Of a stretch of 64,000 nucleotides of DNA, positions 1 to 8,523 are shown in pieces. The notes under the pieces were generated by a model, which did no database searches, had not been told where the DNA came from, and saw nothing but the letters and a program-made list of their open reading frames with translations. This stretch comes from Pseudarthrobacter oxydans. GTDB lineage: Bacteria > Actinomycetota > Actinomycetes > Actinomycetales > Micrococcaceae. Location: contig NZ_JAUSSN010000007.1 in NCBI RefSeq assembly GCF_030812335.1, positions 209,917-273,916 of the forward strand, in the 5' to 3' direction. A program made the position numbers and the translations under genes. Numbering within the stretch: the first letter of the stretch is position 1; the number at the start of each line of letters is the position of its first letter.

Positions 1-258
1 CCGGCCAATGATGGCCAGGACCGGGTCAAGCTTGACCGGGCCGTCGAAATCCTCATCGTCGAACTCGCCGCTCAGGAGGGCGGCGTCGTCTTCGTCCAGC
101 TCGTAGTCGTCCAGGCCGGCCCGGAGGGAGGCCGCGCGGACCTCGGCTTCCTCATCGTCCAGGGCGGCGAGGTGCTCGGCCACCTGGTCCGTGCCGGTGG
201 GCGTGTATTCGTCTTCGCCGGCGCCAAATGGGCCGGAGGTTTGAGTCGTATCGCTCAT
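1..258 (-). CDS. der: GTPase Der (EngA), N-terminal part, cut by window edge
   Basis: Der is a double-domain GTPase needed for 50S ribosome maturation. Only the first 86 codons are inside the window. They encode an acidic N-terminal extension typical of actinobacterial Der, then the start of the first G domain with the reading PVLAIIGR, which in the family runs on into the Walker A loop. The ATG at 258 overlaps the plsC stop as ATGA, so the two are translationally coupled at the end of the core operon. The rest lies left of base 1. Identification rests on the short G-domain start and on the position after cmk and plsC. Confidence 0.88.
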   Translation of the reverse strand, partial: MSDTTQTSGPFGAGEDEYTPTGTDQVAEHLAALDDEEAEVRAASLRAGLDDYELDEDDAALLSGEFDDEDFDGPVKLDPVLAIIGR

Positions 259-1022
259 TGCACTTTCCTTATGGGGTGATCTGCCGGCGTCCCGGCTACT
301 GCTTCATGACGTTCTTGCGGGGAATCCGCGTCGGGCAAGGGCTGCCCGGTTCTTAGGATCGAGTCCTGGACGTGGCGGGCCAGCGCGGCGCGGATCTCGG
401 TTCCGGCCCTGTCCATTGAAACACGCCCGGTCTCGCCGGGCCTGCGGCTGACATTGAGGGCTCCGCCGAAGCTGACGTGCAGCCTGCGGCGCAGCCGGGG
501 CACGGCGTCGAGGTGTTCGCCGCCCATCCGGGTCCCGAGGATGGCCACGGGCACCACGGTCGCGCCGGAGTTCAGCGCGAGCCAGGCCACCCCCTTGTTG
601 ATGGCGGAGGCCTCACCGCTCCCCCGCGTGCCTTCGGGAAGGATGCCGACGCACCGTCCGGCGTCGAGCACACCCTTGGCCGCGAGGAGTGCCGCCCGGT
701 CGCCCGAGCGGTCCACCGCCAGCTGCCCGGAGGCCCGCAGCACGCGGCCGAGGAAGCCGGTGAACATTTCCTGCTTGACCAGGATGTGCATGGCGCGCGG
801 TGACGCCCCGAACATCACCGGTCCGTCCAGGAAACTGATGTGGTTCCCGGCGAAGATCACCGGACCGGTCGCCGGCACGTTGGACCGCCCGGTGACCGAC
901 GTCCGGTAGAGGACGTGGTTCAGGGTCCAGCCCACGGGCCGGCTCCAGATGGTGGTCCAGCGGGCCGGCAGCGCGGCCCGGGCCGTGGACGGAACAGCCG
1001 GCTGCTGCCCGGCGTCAGTCAC
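255..1022 (-). CDS. plsC: 1-acyl-sn-glycerol-3-phosphate acyltransferase family protein
   Basis: PlsC-type enzymes acylate lysophosphatidic acid in membrane phospholipid synthesis. This 255-residue protein shows the acceptor motif NHISFLDG near residue 61, a variant of the family NHxSxxD, and the phosphate-binding motif PEGTRGSG near residue 129. It overlaps cmk upstream by 8 bp and der downstream by 4 bp, so it is translated from one message with them. Linkage of a PlsC paralogue to cmk and der is common in Actinobacteria. The exact acyl acceptor cannot be told from sequence. Confidence 0.9.
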   Translation of the reverse strand: MTDAGQQPAVPSTARAALPARWTTIWSRPVGWTLNHVLYRTSVTGRSNVPATGPVIFAGNHISFLDGPVMFGASPRAMHILVKQEMFTGFLGRVLRASGQLAVDRSGDRAALLAAKGVLDAGRCVGILPEGTRGSGEASAINKGVAWLALNSGATVVPVAILGTRMGGEHLDAVPRLRRRLHVSFGGALNVSRRPGETGRVSMDRAGTEIRAALARHVQDSILRTGQPLPDADSPQERHEAVAGTPADHPIRKVQ

Positions 1023-1743
1023 GGTGGAGGGCCTGATGGTTGACGACGCTGTTCACGATGCTGAGTGCGGCGTCGACGGTCTCGGCGAAGTCGAGCTCCG
1101 AGGAGTCCAGCGTCACCACACCGTCGGCGGCCCGGGTGAAGTTCACCACGGTCGAATCCTTCGCGTCGCGCTGGGTGACCTGCGCTGCGAGCTGTTCGGC
1201 GTTCTGGCTTCCGCCGAGCTGGATGCCCCGGCGGCGCAGGCGCGCCTCTTCGCTCGCGGTGAGGAGCATCCGCACCTCGGCGTGGGGCGCGACGACGGTG
1301 GTGATGTCCCGGCCCTCGACCACCATGCGGCGGTGGTGCTTTTCGATCAGCTCGCGCTGCCGGCGGATCAGTTCGGTGCGGGCGCCGAGGGTGGTGGCGA
1401 CGGCGCTGACGGCGGCGGAAATCGACGGCTCGCGGATCGCGAGGGTGACGTCGGTGCCGCCCACCAGCACGTATTCCTCCAGCGGGCTGGTGCTGATTTC
1501 CAGCGGGAAGCTCTTGGAGGCGGCCTCGACGGCGGCGCCGTCGTCCAGGTCCGTGCCGCTGTCCAGGCAGAACCAGGTCAGGGCACGGTACATGGCGCCG
1601 GTGTCGAGGTAGGCCAGTTTGAGCCGGCGTGCCACCTCTTTGCTGACGCTGGACTTGCCCGATCCGGACGGCCCGTCGATGGCGACGACAAGGCTCTTTC
1701 CGGGGCGGAGGACGTCCACGGTTTCGATTAGTTCCTGGGTCAT
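1015..1743 (-). CDS. cmk: Cytidylate kinase
   Basis: This kinase phosphorylates CMP and dCMP with ATP in pyrimidine nucleotide metabolism. It has the P-loop GPSGSGKSSV near the N-terminus, DTGAMYRALTW in the nucleoside-binding region and GRDITTVV followed by an Arg-rich lid. I place the start at 1743 (MTQELIE), because this ATG overlaps the tyrA stop as TAATG. An ATG at 1761 would add six residues and overlap tyrA further. The 242-residue length is normal for bacterial Cmk. Confidence 0.93.
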   Translation of the reverse strand: MTQELIETVDVLRPGKSLVVAIDGPSGSGKSSVSKEVARRLKLAYLDTGAMYRALTWFCLDSGTDLDDGAAVEAASKSFPLEISTSPLEEYVLVGGTDVTLAIREPSISAAVSAVATTLGARTELIRRQRELIEKHHRRMVVEGRDITTVVAPHAEVRMLLTASEEARLRRRGIQLGGSQNAEQLAAQVTQRDAKDSTVVNFTRAADGVVTLDSSELDFAETVDAALSIVNSVVNHQALHRD

Positions 1744-2852
1744 TACTGGAGTACCCGCCATCCACGGTCATTGAGGGCTTCGATTAACAGTTCGTGCTTG
1801 TTCGGCAGCACGGAGATTTCCACCATGCCCACGTTCTGGCCCGAGGAGTGGTCCAGCCGGAGGTCCTCGAGGTTGACGCCGATTTCGCCGATCTCGGTCA
1901 GCAGCCTGGCGATCTGTCCGGGTGTGTCATCCACCAGGACGGTCAGCCAGGAGTAGGCCTGCGGGGGTCCGCCGTGCTTGCCCGGGATGCGGGCCTGGCC
2001 GGCGTTGCCTTCGCTGATCAGCTGGGCCAGGTCGAGCCGGGCACCGGGCGCGGTCGGGTTCTCAAGCGTCCCGATGAGGCGGTTGAGGTCCTCGCGGAGG
2101 CCGTGCAGGATCTCCACGACCTTGTCCGCGTTCGCGCCGAGGATCTGCACCCACAGGGTCGGATCACTGGCCGCGATCCGGGTGACGTCCCGCAGGCCGT
2201 TTCCGGCGAGGGACAGCGCGTGCAGGGGGGTGCCCTGCAGCCGGCTGGCCACGAGCGAGGACACGACCTGCGGCACGTGCGACACGAGCGCCACGGCCTC
2301 GTCGTGTTCCTCGGCGCCGAATTCGGACACCACGGCGCCCAGGTCCACGGCCAGCGCACGGGCTGCCTGCAGGGCCCGGGGCTGGGTCTCGTCCGCGGGG
2401 CACAGGACCCACGGCATCGAGGTGAAGAGTTCGCCGCGGGCTGCTACGGGGCCCGACTTTTCACGGCCGGCCATCGGGTGGGTGCCCACGTAGCGACTGA
2501 GGTCGGCGCCGCGGGCACGGAGTTCGGCCTGGATGCCGGCCTTGACGCTGGCGATGTCGACGACCGTGGCCGCCGGGTAGTCCGTGAGGGCGCGTTCCAC
2601 GACATCGGCCGTGACGTCGGGCGGTGCGGCGACCACGACGAGTTCCGGCTGCTCGCCGTCAAGGCGCGCCAAAGGCAGGCCCGCGCCGATGTCGACGGCG
2701 ACGGCCTGGTTGGTGGGCGAAGGGTCGGAGAGGAAGACTGCCACTCCGCGGCCCCGCAGGCCCAGCCCGATGCTGGTGCCCAGGAGCCCGGTCCCCACGA
2801 CCACCACCGGACCGTTGAGGTGGCCGCGGCCGTGGGTGCGAAAGGCGGACAT
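1743..2852 (-). CDS. tyrA: Prephenate dehydrogenase with C-terminal ACT domain
   Basis: TyrA oxidatively decarboxylates prephenate to 4-hydroxyphenylpyruvate in tyrosine synthesis. The N-terminus has the NAD-binding loop GTGLLGTSIGLGLRGRG (residues 21-37). The catalytic domain follows with the segment THPMAGREKSG. The last 80 or so residues read as an ACT domain (from YSWLTVLVDDTPGQIARLL), the usual site of tyrosine feedback. The gene sits 2 bp downstream of rluB and overlaps cmk, so it is part of the core operon. Confidence 0.93.
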   Translation of the reverse strand: MSAFRTHGRGHLNGPVVVVGTGLLGTSIGLGLRGRGVAVFLSDPSPTNQAVAVDIGAGLPLARLDGEQPELVVVAAPPDVTADVVERALTDYPAATVVDIASVKAGIQAELRARGADLSRYVGTHPMAGREKSGPVAARGELFTSMPWVLCPADETQPRALQAARALAVDLGAVVSEFGAEEHDEAVALVSHVPQVVSSLVASRLQGTPLHALSLAGNGLRDVTRIAASDPTLWVQILGANADKVVEILHGLREDLNRLIGTLENPTAPGARLDLAQLISEGNAGQARIPGKHGGPPQAYSWLTVLVDDTPGQIARLLTEIGEIGVNLEDLRLDHSSGQNVGMVEISVLPNKHELLIEALNDRGWRVLQ

Positions 2853-2854
2853 GC

Positions 2855-4129
2855 CTACAGCCCTACGGATGCCAGCAGGTGGCCGACTTCCTGCTTGCCG
2901 AGGTTGCGGATGCTGCCCTGGCGCTGGTCGCCCAGGCCGATGGGGCCGACCTTCACGCGGACCAGGCGCAGCACCGGGAAGCCGACGGCGTCGAAGAGAC
3001 GACGGACGATCCGGTTCTTGCCCGAGTGCAGCACGACCTCGATCAGCACGTGGCCCGGGGTGGAGTCCACCAGCTTGAAGGAGTCAACCGATGCGATGCC
3101 GTCCTCGAGTTCCACGCCGGCCTTGAGCTCGGCGCCGATGCCCTGCGGGAACGGCCCGCGGACCTGCACGAGGTAGGTCTTGGGGACTTCGTAGGACGGG
3201 TGCGTGAGGCGGTTGGCGAGTTCGCCGTCGTTCGTCAGCAGCAGCAGCCCCTCGGTGGACACGTCGAGGCGTCCGACGTGGAACAGGCGTTCGCCGTGGC
3301 TGTTGCGGACGAAGTCGCTGATGCAGGGGCGGCCGTCCGGGTCTTCCATGGTGGAGACAACGCCCTTGGGCTTGTTGAACACCATGTAGACCATGTTCTC
3401 GTCGAGCTGGATGCGCAGACCGTCCACGTGGATCACGGCGTTCTTCGGGTCGACGCGGACGCCGAGCTCGGTGACGACCTGGCCGTCGACCTCAACCCGG
3501 CCCTCGGCGATCATTTCCTCGCAGACACGCCGTGAGGCGACGCCGGCCGAGGCCATGACCTTCTGGAGGCGGATGCCGTCCTGGTCGTGCGCGTCGGACT
3601 GGGGCACCTCGGCGCGGGGGCCGCGCTTGCGGGCCGGCTTGCGCACGGGCCCGAGGTTCTGGCCGAAGCGTTCGCTGCCGAAGGCGCGGGGGCCCGCGGC
3701 CTTGGGGGCGCCGGTGCGCGGCTTGGGCTTGAGGGCACCGGGCGTGCCGGGGGCCTTGCCGAAGCCGGGCTTGCGGGCGGCGGCCTTGCGGGCTGCCTCC
3801 TTGCCGGAGGGCGCCTTGGACTTCCAGTCGCCGGAAGCCGGCCGGGCTGCCGGCGGCGTGCCGTCGGGACCCTGCAGGTCCGGATCGATGAAGGCCTCTT
3901 CGCGGGGCTTGGGGTGCTTGAAGGGGCGGTCTCCGCCCTTGAAGCCTGCTCCCCCGGTGCGGCTTCCGCCGCCCTGCGGGCCGCGGCCTGAGCCGCCCTT
4001 GTAGTCGGCTCCGCCGCTGCGGCCTGAGCCGCCCTGTGCGCCTCGGCCTGAGCCCTGCGCTGAGTTTTGTCCGGCACTGTTGCGTCCCGAACCGTTACGT
4101 GGTGAACCCTGGCGTCCCGCCTGTGTCAT
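2855..4129 (-). CDS. rluB: 23S rRNA pseudouridine synthase, RluB/RsuA family, with long disordered N-terminus
   Basis: This enzyme isomerises a uridine in rRNA to pseudouridine. Residues 1 to about 170 are low complexity (Gly, Ser, Arg, Lys, Pro). An S4 RNA-binding domain follows (from RLQKVMASAGVASRRVCEEM), then the catalytic domain with GRLDVSTEGLLLLTNDGEL, in which the Asp after GRL is the nucleophile. I chose ATG 4129 because AAGGA lies six bases upstream; an ATG at 4177 has no such site. The basic tail is common in actinobacterial homologues and probably binds RNA. Confidence 0.88.
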   Translation of the reverse strand: MTQAGRQGSPRNGSGRNSAGQNSAQGSGRGAQGGSGRSGGADYKGGSGRGPQGGGSRTGGAGFKGGDRPFKHPKPREEAFIDPDLQGPDGTPPAARPASGDWKSKAPSGKEAARKAAARKPGFGKAPGTPGALKPKPRTGAPKAAGPRAFGSERFGQNLGPVRKPARKRGPRAEVPQSDAHDQDGIRLQKVMASAGVASRRVCEEMIAEGRVEVDGQVVTELGVRVDPKNAVIHVDGLRIQLDENMVYMVFNKPKGVVSTMEDPDGRPCISDFVRNSHGERLFHVGRLDVSTEGLLLLTNDGELANRLTHPSYEVPKTYLVQVRGPFPQGIGAELKAGVELEDGIASVDSFKLVDSTPGHVLIEVVLHSGKNRIVRRLFDAVGFPVLRLVRVKVGPIGLGDQRQGSIRNLGKQEVGHLLASVGL

Positions 4130-4240
4130 GACCCGTCCTTCGTTTGTTGGCCGACGGCCGCTGTCTCCCGACAACACCCGCCTGCTGGGGCAAAAAGCTT
4201 CTGCCCCGGTGGATTCTCGTGCGCAGGCAGTTTTTCCTGC

Positions 4241-4966
4241 CTACATTCTTGCTGCGTCGTAGAACTCTTCGATGCCTTCCAGCCCCGGAAGATGGGGTGA
4301 AAGTTGCGGCAATTCCGCCACCGAGCCGATTCCCATCCGCTCCAGGAAATACGACGTCGTGCGGTAGAGGATGGCCCCGGACTCAGGATCTGTTCCCGAG
4401 TCCTCGATCAGCCCCCGCTGCGTCAGCGTCCGCACGACAGAGTCAACATTAACTCCTCGAATTGCAGACACCCGCGCCCTTGATACGGGCTGGCGGTAAG
4501 CGATGACGGCGAGAGTTTCGAGCGCCGCCTGCGTCAGCCTGGCTGTCTGTCCCTCCAGCACGAATCCACCGACAATGTCGGCAAACTCAGCGCGGGAATA
4601 GATCCGCCAGCCTCCGGCGATATTCCGCAATTCAAAGCCCCGGGGGGTGGCGCCGAAGCCGTTGAAACTGGCGTCGTGCACATCCGGGGCATTAACAGTA
4701 TAGCCGTTATACTCCCGCTGCAGTTCCGCGAGCAGTTCCTCGACGACGTCGACGGTCAGGTTAAGCCCGGCGGCGAGCCCGGCCGCCGTCGCCGGCTCGT
4801 CGATCACCATCAGGACTGCTTCAAGGGCGGCGCGGGCGCCGCCGGGCAGGCTGCCGACGTCGGGCAGGCCGTCAAAGCCGGAACCGGCGTCGCCTCGACT
4901 GGCGTCGTGTGCTGCCGGGTCGGCGGCTGCCTCTCCGGCTGCCTGTCCGGTTCGAAGATCGTTCAC
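4241..4966 (-). CDS. scpB: Segregation and condensation protein ScpB
   Basis: ScpB is a winged-helix (kite) subunit of the SMC-ScpA-ScpB condensin that organises the chromosome. The 241-residue protein has the family pattern LEAVLMVIDEPAT, then LTQAALETLAVIAYRQPVSRARVSAIRGVNVDSVVRTL in its second half. The N-terminus carries an acidic extension of about 40 residues. A GTG start overlaps the scpA stop as GTGA, which indicates coupled translation of the two condensin subunits. Confidence 0.93.
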   Translation of the reverse strand: MNDLRTGQAAGEAAADPAAHDASRGDAGSGFDGLPDVGSLPGGARAALEAVLMVIDEPATAAGLAAGLNLTVDVVEELLAELQREYNGYTVNAPDVHDASFNGFGATPRGFELRNIAGGWRIYSRAEFADIVGGFVLEGQTARLTQAALETLAVIAYRQPVSRARVSAIRGVNVDSVVRTLTQRGLIEDSGTDPESGAILYRTTSYFLERMGIGSVAELPQLSPHLPGLEGIEEFYDAARM

Positions 4967-5811
4967 GGCTGTTCCTCATATTCTTCGCTCAGTGTGTCGC
5001 TGCTCCAGGGCCCGCCGTCGGCGGTCCAGCGGACCGTCAGGTCCCCCAGCGGCTGCAGCTGCTCGAAGGCCACCGCCTTGTCCCGGAACAGCTCCAGCAG
5101 CGCCAGGAAGCGTGCCACCACCACGAGGGTGGATTCGGCGTCGGCGATCAGCGCCCGGAAGGTGAGCGGGGCGCCGCGCTGCAGCCGGAGGCCGATCAGT
5201 TCGGCCTGCTCCTTGACGCTGACCGGGGTGCCGTGGAGGTGGGCGAGGCCGATCTCTGTGGGCGGGGCGTCCCTGGCCGCGAGGGCCTTCCCGGCCAGGG
5301 CGGCGAACTGCTGCGGGGTGTGCTTCCAGAGCAGCTCCGGAAGCAGGGCCGCGAAGTGCCCTTCGAGCGCGACCTGGCGCGGGTAGCGGCGGCCCTCGAG
5401 CTCGAGGGTAGAACCCATCATGCCCGCGACCTGCTTGAACGCCTTGTACTGCAGGAGCCGCGCGAATAACAGGTCGCGGGCTTCCAGCAGGGCAATGTCG
5501 TCCTCGTCCTCGACTTCGCCGGCAGGCAGCAGCCGGGCCGCCTTGAGGTCGAGCAGGGTGGCGGCAATGACGAGGAATTCGCTGGCCTCATCAAGGGCCC
5601 ATTCCTCGCCCAGGTTCTGCAAACGCTTGATGTACTTGATGAACTCATCGGTGACGGTGGACAGCGCCACCTCCGTGATGTCCAGCTGGTGCTTGGAGAT
5701 CAGGCCCAGGAGGAGATCGAAGGGGCCGGTGAAGTTGGCCAGCCGGACCTCGAAGCCGGGCTTCTTCCCGGCCGGCGAAAGCTCCGCGGTCGGGGTGCCT
5801 GTCGCTGCCAC
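4963..5811 (-). CDS. scpA: Segregation and condensation protein ScpA
   Basis: ScpA is the kleisin that bridges the SMC heads. The N-terminal signature FEVRLANFTGPFDLLLGLI and the following KHQLDITEVALSTVTDEF are characteristic of the family. A C-terminal winged helix includes TFRALIADAESTLVVVARFLALLEL. The 282-residue length is normal. A GTG start at 5811 lies 8 bp after parA, and the gene overlaps scpB by 4 bp. Confidence 0.94.
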   Translation of the reverse strand: MAATGTPTAELSPAGKKPGFEVRLANFTGPFDLLLGLISKHQLDITEVALSTVTDEFIKYIKRLQNLGEEWALDEASEFLVIAATLLDLKAARLLPAGEVEDEDDIALLEARDLLFARLLQYKAFKQVAGMMGSTLELEGRRYPRQVALEGHFAALLPELLWKHTPQQFAALAGKALAARDAPPTEIGLAHLHGTPVSVKEQAELIGLRLQRGAPLTFRALIADAESTLVVVARFLALLELFRDKAVAFEQLQPLGDLTVRWTADGGPWSSDTLSEEYEEQP

Positions 5812-5819
5812 GGCCCTGA

Positions 5820-6731
5820 CTAGGGCGCGCCGCCGCGCGAGATCAGTTCTTTGGCCAGGTTGCGGTAGGCGTCGGCGCCGATGTGGTTGCCGGCGTAGCT
5901 GGTGATCGGCTCGGCCGCGACGGTGGCGTCCGCGAACTTAATGGACCGCTTGATGACGGTTTCGAAGACCTTGTCGCCGAAGGCCTCCACCAGGCGGGAG
6001 ATCACCTCGCGGCTGTGCAGGGTTCGGGCGTCGTACATGGTGGCGAGGACGCCGTCGACCTGGAGCCGCGGATTCAGCCGGTCCTGGACCTTGTCGATGG
6101 TTTCCACCAGCAGCGCGACGGCGCGCAGCGCGAAGAACTCGCAGATCAGCGGGATGATGACACCGTGGGAGGCCGTCAGGGCGTTGACCGTGAGCAGGCC
6201 CAAGGAGGGCTGGCAGTCGATCAGGACGACGTCGTAGTCATCCTCGACCTTCTTCAGGGCCCGGTCCAGCACCTGTTCGCGGGCGACCTCGTTGACGAGC
6301 TGGACCTCCGCGGCGGAGAGGTCGATGTTGGCCGGGAGCAGGTCCAGGTTTTCCACGCCGGTCTTGTGGATGGCGTCGCGGATGTCGACCTTGCGGTCCA
6401 TCAGGACGTTGTAAACCGTGAGGTCCAGTTCGTGCGGGTTGATGCCCAGGCCCGCGGAGAGGGCACCCTGCGGGTCGAAGTCCACCACCAGCACCCGGCG
6501 GCCGAATTCCGCCAGCGCTGCCGCAAGGTTGATGGTGGAAGTGGTTTTCCCCACTCCGCCCTTCTGGTTGACCATGGCGATGACCCGGGCGGGACCGTGG
6601 GAGGACAGCCGTGCCGGCTCCGGAAAGTCGCGCTGAGGGCGCCCGGTGGGGCCCATGACGGCGTCTTCCAGATCGAGTTCGGTGCCTTCCAGAGTTGCTG
6701 AACCCTGTTCGCTGCTCACGTATCTATCCAC
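5820..6731 (-). CDS. ParA-family ATPase, second copy type linked to scpAB
   Basis: This is a Walker-type partition ATPase with the deviant Walker A motif KGGVGKTT, VDFDPQGALSAGLG (A') and VVLIDCQPSLG (Walker B). In Actinobacteria a ParA-like protein encoded directly before scpA is distinct from the parAB pair near oriC, and its exact role in chromosome biology is less clear. It is the first gene of the core operon in this window. Two GTG codons are possible starts, 6731 and 6718; I keep the longer form. The upstream 240 bp presumably hold the promoter, but I see no clear boxes. Confidence 0.88.
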   Translation of the reverse strand: MDRYVSSEQGSATLEGTELDLEDAVMGPTGRPQRDFPEPARLSSHGPARVIAMVNQKGGVGKTTSTINLAAALAEFGRRVLVVDFDPQGALSAGLGINPHELDLTVYNVLMDRKVDIRDAIHKTGVENLDLLPANIDLSAAEVQLVNEVAREQVLDRALKKVEDDYDVVLIDCQPSLGLLTVNALTASHGVIIPLICEFFALRAVALLVETIDKVQDRLNPRLQVDGVLATMYDARTLHSREVISRLVEAFGDKVFETVIKRSIKFADATVAAEPITSYAGNHIGADAYRNLAKELISRGGAP

Positions 6732-6970
6732 ACTTTCGATGACGGTGATGGTCGTGCCTGGTGATTGTCGTGCTTAGCACTGCTGCCTACTTGATACTTC
6801 CGCAGGTTTGATAGTGCTGCAGGCTTGATTTTTCTGTGCTGGACTTCCAGCGCGGATCTTATTTCCTCCCAAGGTTACAGCGCCCGACACGGTATTCCGC
6901 GGACCTTGACAGCGGCCAATTTTTGAGCCTCAACCTTCTGGTAGAAGTAGAAGGTTCCTGCCGGGGCGCG

Positions 6971-7006
6971 AAAAACCGCCCGGACGCTGGCGGGCGTCCG
7001 GGCGGT
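6971..7006 (-). terminator. Rho-independent terminator downstream of dctA
   Basis: A perfect 13-bp stem (6975-6987 with 6994-7006, arm ACCGCCCGGACGC) and a 6-base loop are followed on the minus strand by TTTTT (6971-6975). It ends the dctA transcript 33 bp past the stop codon. The rest of 6732-7038, between this terminator and parA, holds no recognisable gene and is probably the parA promoter region. Confidence 0.9.
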
Positions 7007-7038
7007 CATTGGTGGTTCGTGAGGGGTGCTGGAACAGC

Positions 7039-8385
7039 TCAGGCGTTGGCCAGCACGGGCTGTGCCGGTGCGGGTGCTTCCTCGGGTGCGCCGTGTCCGG
7101 CGATCATGGTCTGCTCGTCGAAAGGTTCGCTTCCGGAGAGGACACGCTCGACCTGGGCGCCGTCGATCTCCTTGACCCAGGTGCCGATCAGGACGGTGGC
7201 AACGGCGTTGCCGGTGAAGTTGGTCAGGGCGCGGGCCTCGGACATGAACCGGTCGATGCCGACGATCATGCCGACGCCGCCGAGCAGTTCCGGCTTGTGG
7301 GCCTGGAGCCCGGCAGCCAGGGTGGCCAGGCCGGCGCCGGTGACACCGGCAGCGCCCTTGGAGGCGATGATCATGAAGATCAGCAGCGACACCTGAGCGC
7401 CGAGGTCCAGCGGGGTGCCCATGGCGTTGGCGACGAACAGCGAAGCCATGGTCAGGTAGATGGCGGTGCCGTCGAGGTTGAAGGAGTAGCCGGTGGGGAC
7501 CGTGACGCCGACGACGGGCTTGGACACGCCGAGGTGTTCCATCTTCGCGATCAGGCGGGGCAGGGCGGCTTCGGAGGACGAGGTGGAGAAGATGAGCAGG
7601 TATTCGCGGCCGAGGTACTTCATCAGCCGGAAGATGTTGAGGCCGGCGACGACCTTGAGCAGGCCGCCGAGGATCACGACGATGAACAGTGCGCAGGTGA
7701 TGTAGAAGGCGCCCATCAGGGTGGCCATGCTGAGGATGGCCTGCATGCCGGTGGCGCCGACGACGGCGGCGATCGCACCGAAGGCTCCGACCGGGGCCAG
7801 CCACATGATCATGACCAGGATGCGGAACACGAGGGCCTGGCCGTAGCCGACGGCTTTGAGGATCGGAGCGCCCTGGGTGCCCATCTGCTGGAGGGCGAAG
7901 CCGACCAGCAGGGCGGCGAGCAGGGTCGGCAGGACCGGGATGTCACCCGGGATGATGCCCAGCAGGAACTCGACCGTGCTGTCCGTGGCGGCCTTCTTGC
8001 TCGGGTCGTAGGGGGCGAGCTTGAGGCCCTCGCCCGGGTGGATCAGGTTGCCGACGACGAGGCCGATGGCCAGTGCGAAGGTGGACATCACCATGAAGTA
8101 GCCCAGGGCCAGGCCGCCGACCTTGCCGACCGTGGCCGCCTTGGCGATCGAACCGATGCCCAGCACGATGGTGCAGAAGATGACCGGGCCGATCATCATC
8201 TTGATGAGCTTGATGAACCCGTCGCCCAGCGGCTTCAGGGACTTGGCGAACTCGGGGAACAGCAGCCCGACGAGGGCGCCTAGGATGACGGCCGCGATGA
8301 CCGCAATGTAGAGATAATGGGACTTGTCGAGACCCTTGCGCTTCTTGACCGGCGTCACGGCCGACTCTCCTCGTTGAGAGGTCAT
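7039..8385 (-). CDS. dctA: Dicarboxylate/proton-sodium symporter, DctA family
   Basis: A 448-residue inner-membrane transporter of the dicarboxylate/amino acid:cation symporter family, which takes up succinate, fumarate and malate. Family hallmarks are the N-terminal helix YLYIAVIAAVILGALVGL, the serine-rich stretch FSTSSSEAALPRLI, and the substrate-site segment PTGYSFNLDGTAIYLT. The ATG at 8385 has AAGGAG upstream. It is divergent from the two-component system at 8524, with 138 bp between, which suggests direct control by that system. The C-terminus ends in an Ala/Pro-rich tail. Confidence 0.94.
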   Translation of the reverse strand: MTSQRGESAVTPVKKRKGLDKSHYLYIAVIAAVILGALVGLLFPEFAKSLKPLGDGFIKLIKMMIGPVIFCTIVLGIGSIAKAATVGKVGGLALGYFMVMSTFALAIGLVVGNLIHPGEGLKLAPYDPSKKAATDSTVEFLLGIIPGDIPVLPTLLAALLVGFALQQMGTQGAPILKAVGYGQALVFRILVMIMWLAPVGAFGAIAAVVGATGMQAILSMATLMGAFYITCALFIVVILGGLLKVVAGLNIFRLMKYLGREYLLIFSTSSSEAALPRLIAKMEHLGVSKPVVGVTVPTGYSFNLDGTAIYLTMASLFVANAMGTPLDLGAQVSLLIFMIIASKGAAGVTGAGLATLAAGLQAHKPELLGGVGMIVGIDRFMSEARALTNFTGNAVATVLIGTWVKEIDGAQVERVLSGSEPFDEQTMIAGHGAPEEAPAPAQPVLANA

Positions 8386-8523
8386 GGTGTTCTCCTTGGA
8401 TAGGCTGGACGTCGGTGCGGCACAGGCTGTGGGCCCATCGCGTCCGTTCTGCGTGTTCCACCATCATTGGGGATGGAGTGACGCGCATCACCGTTGCGTT
8501 CATATTGGTCATGGAAGGTGTGG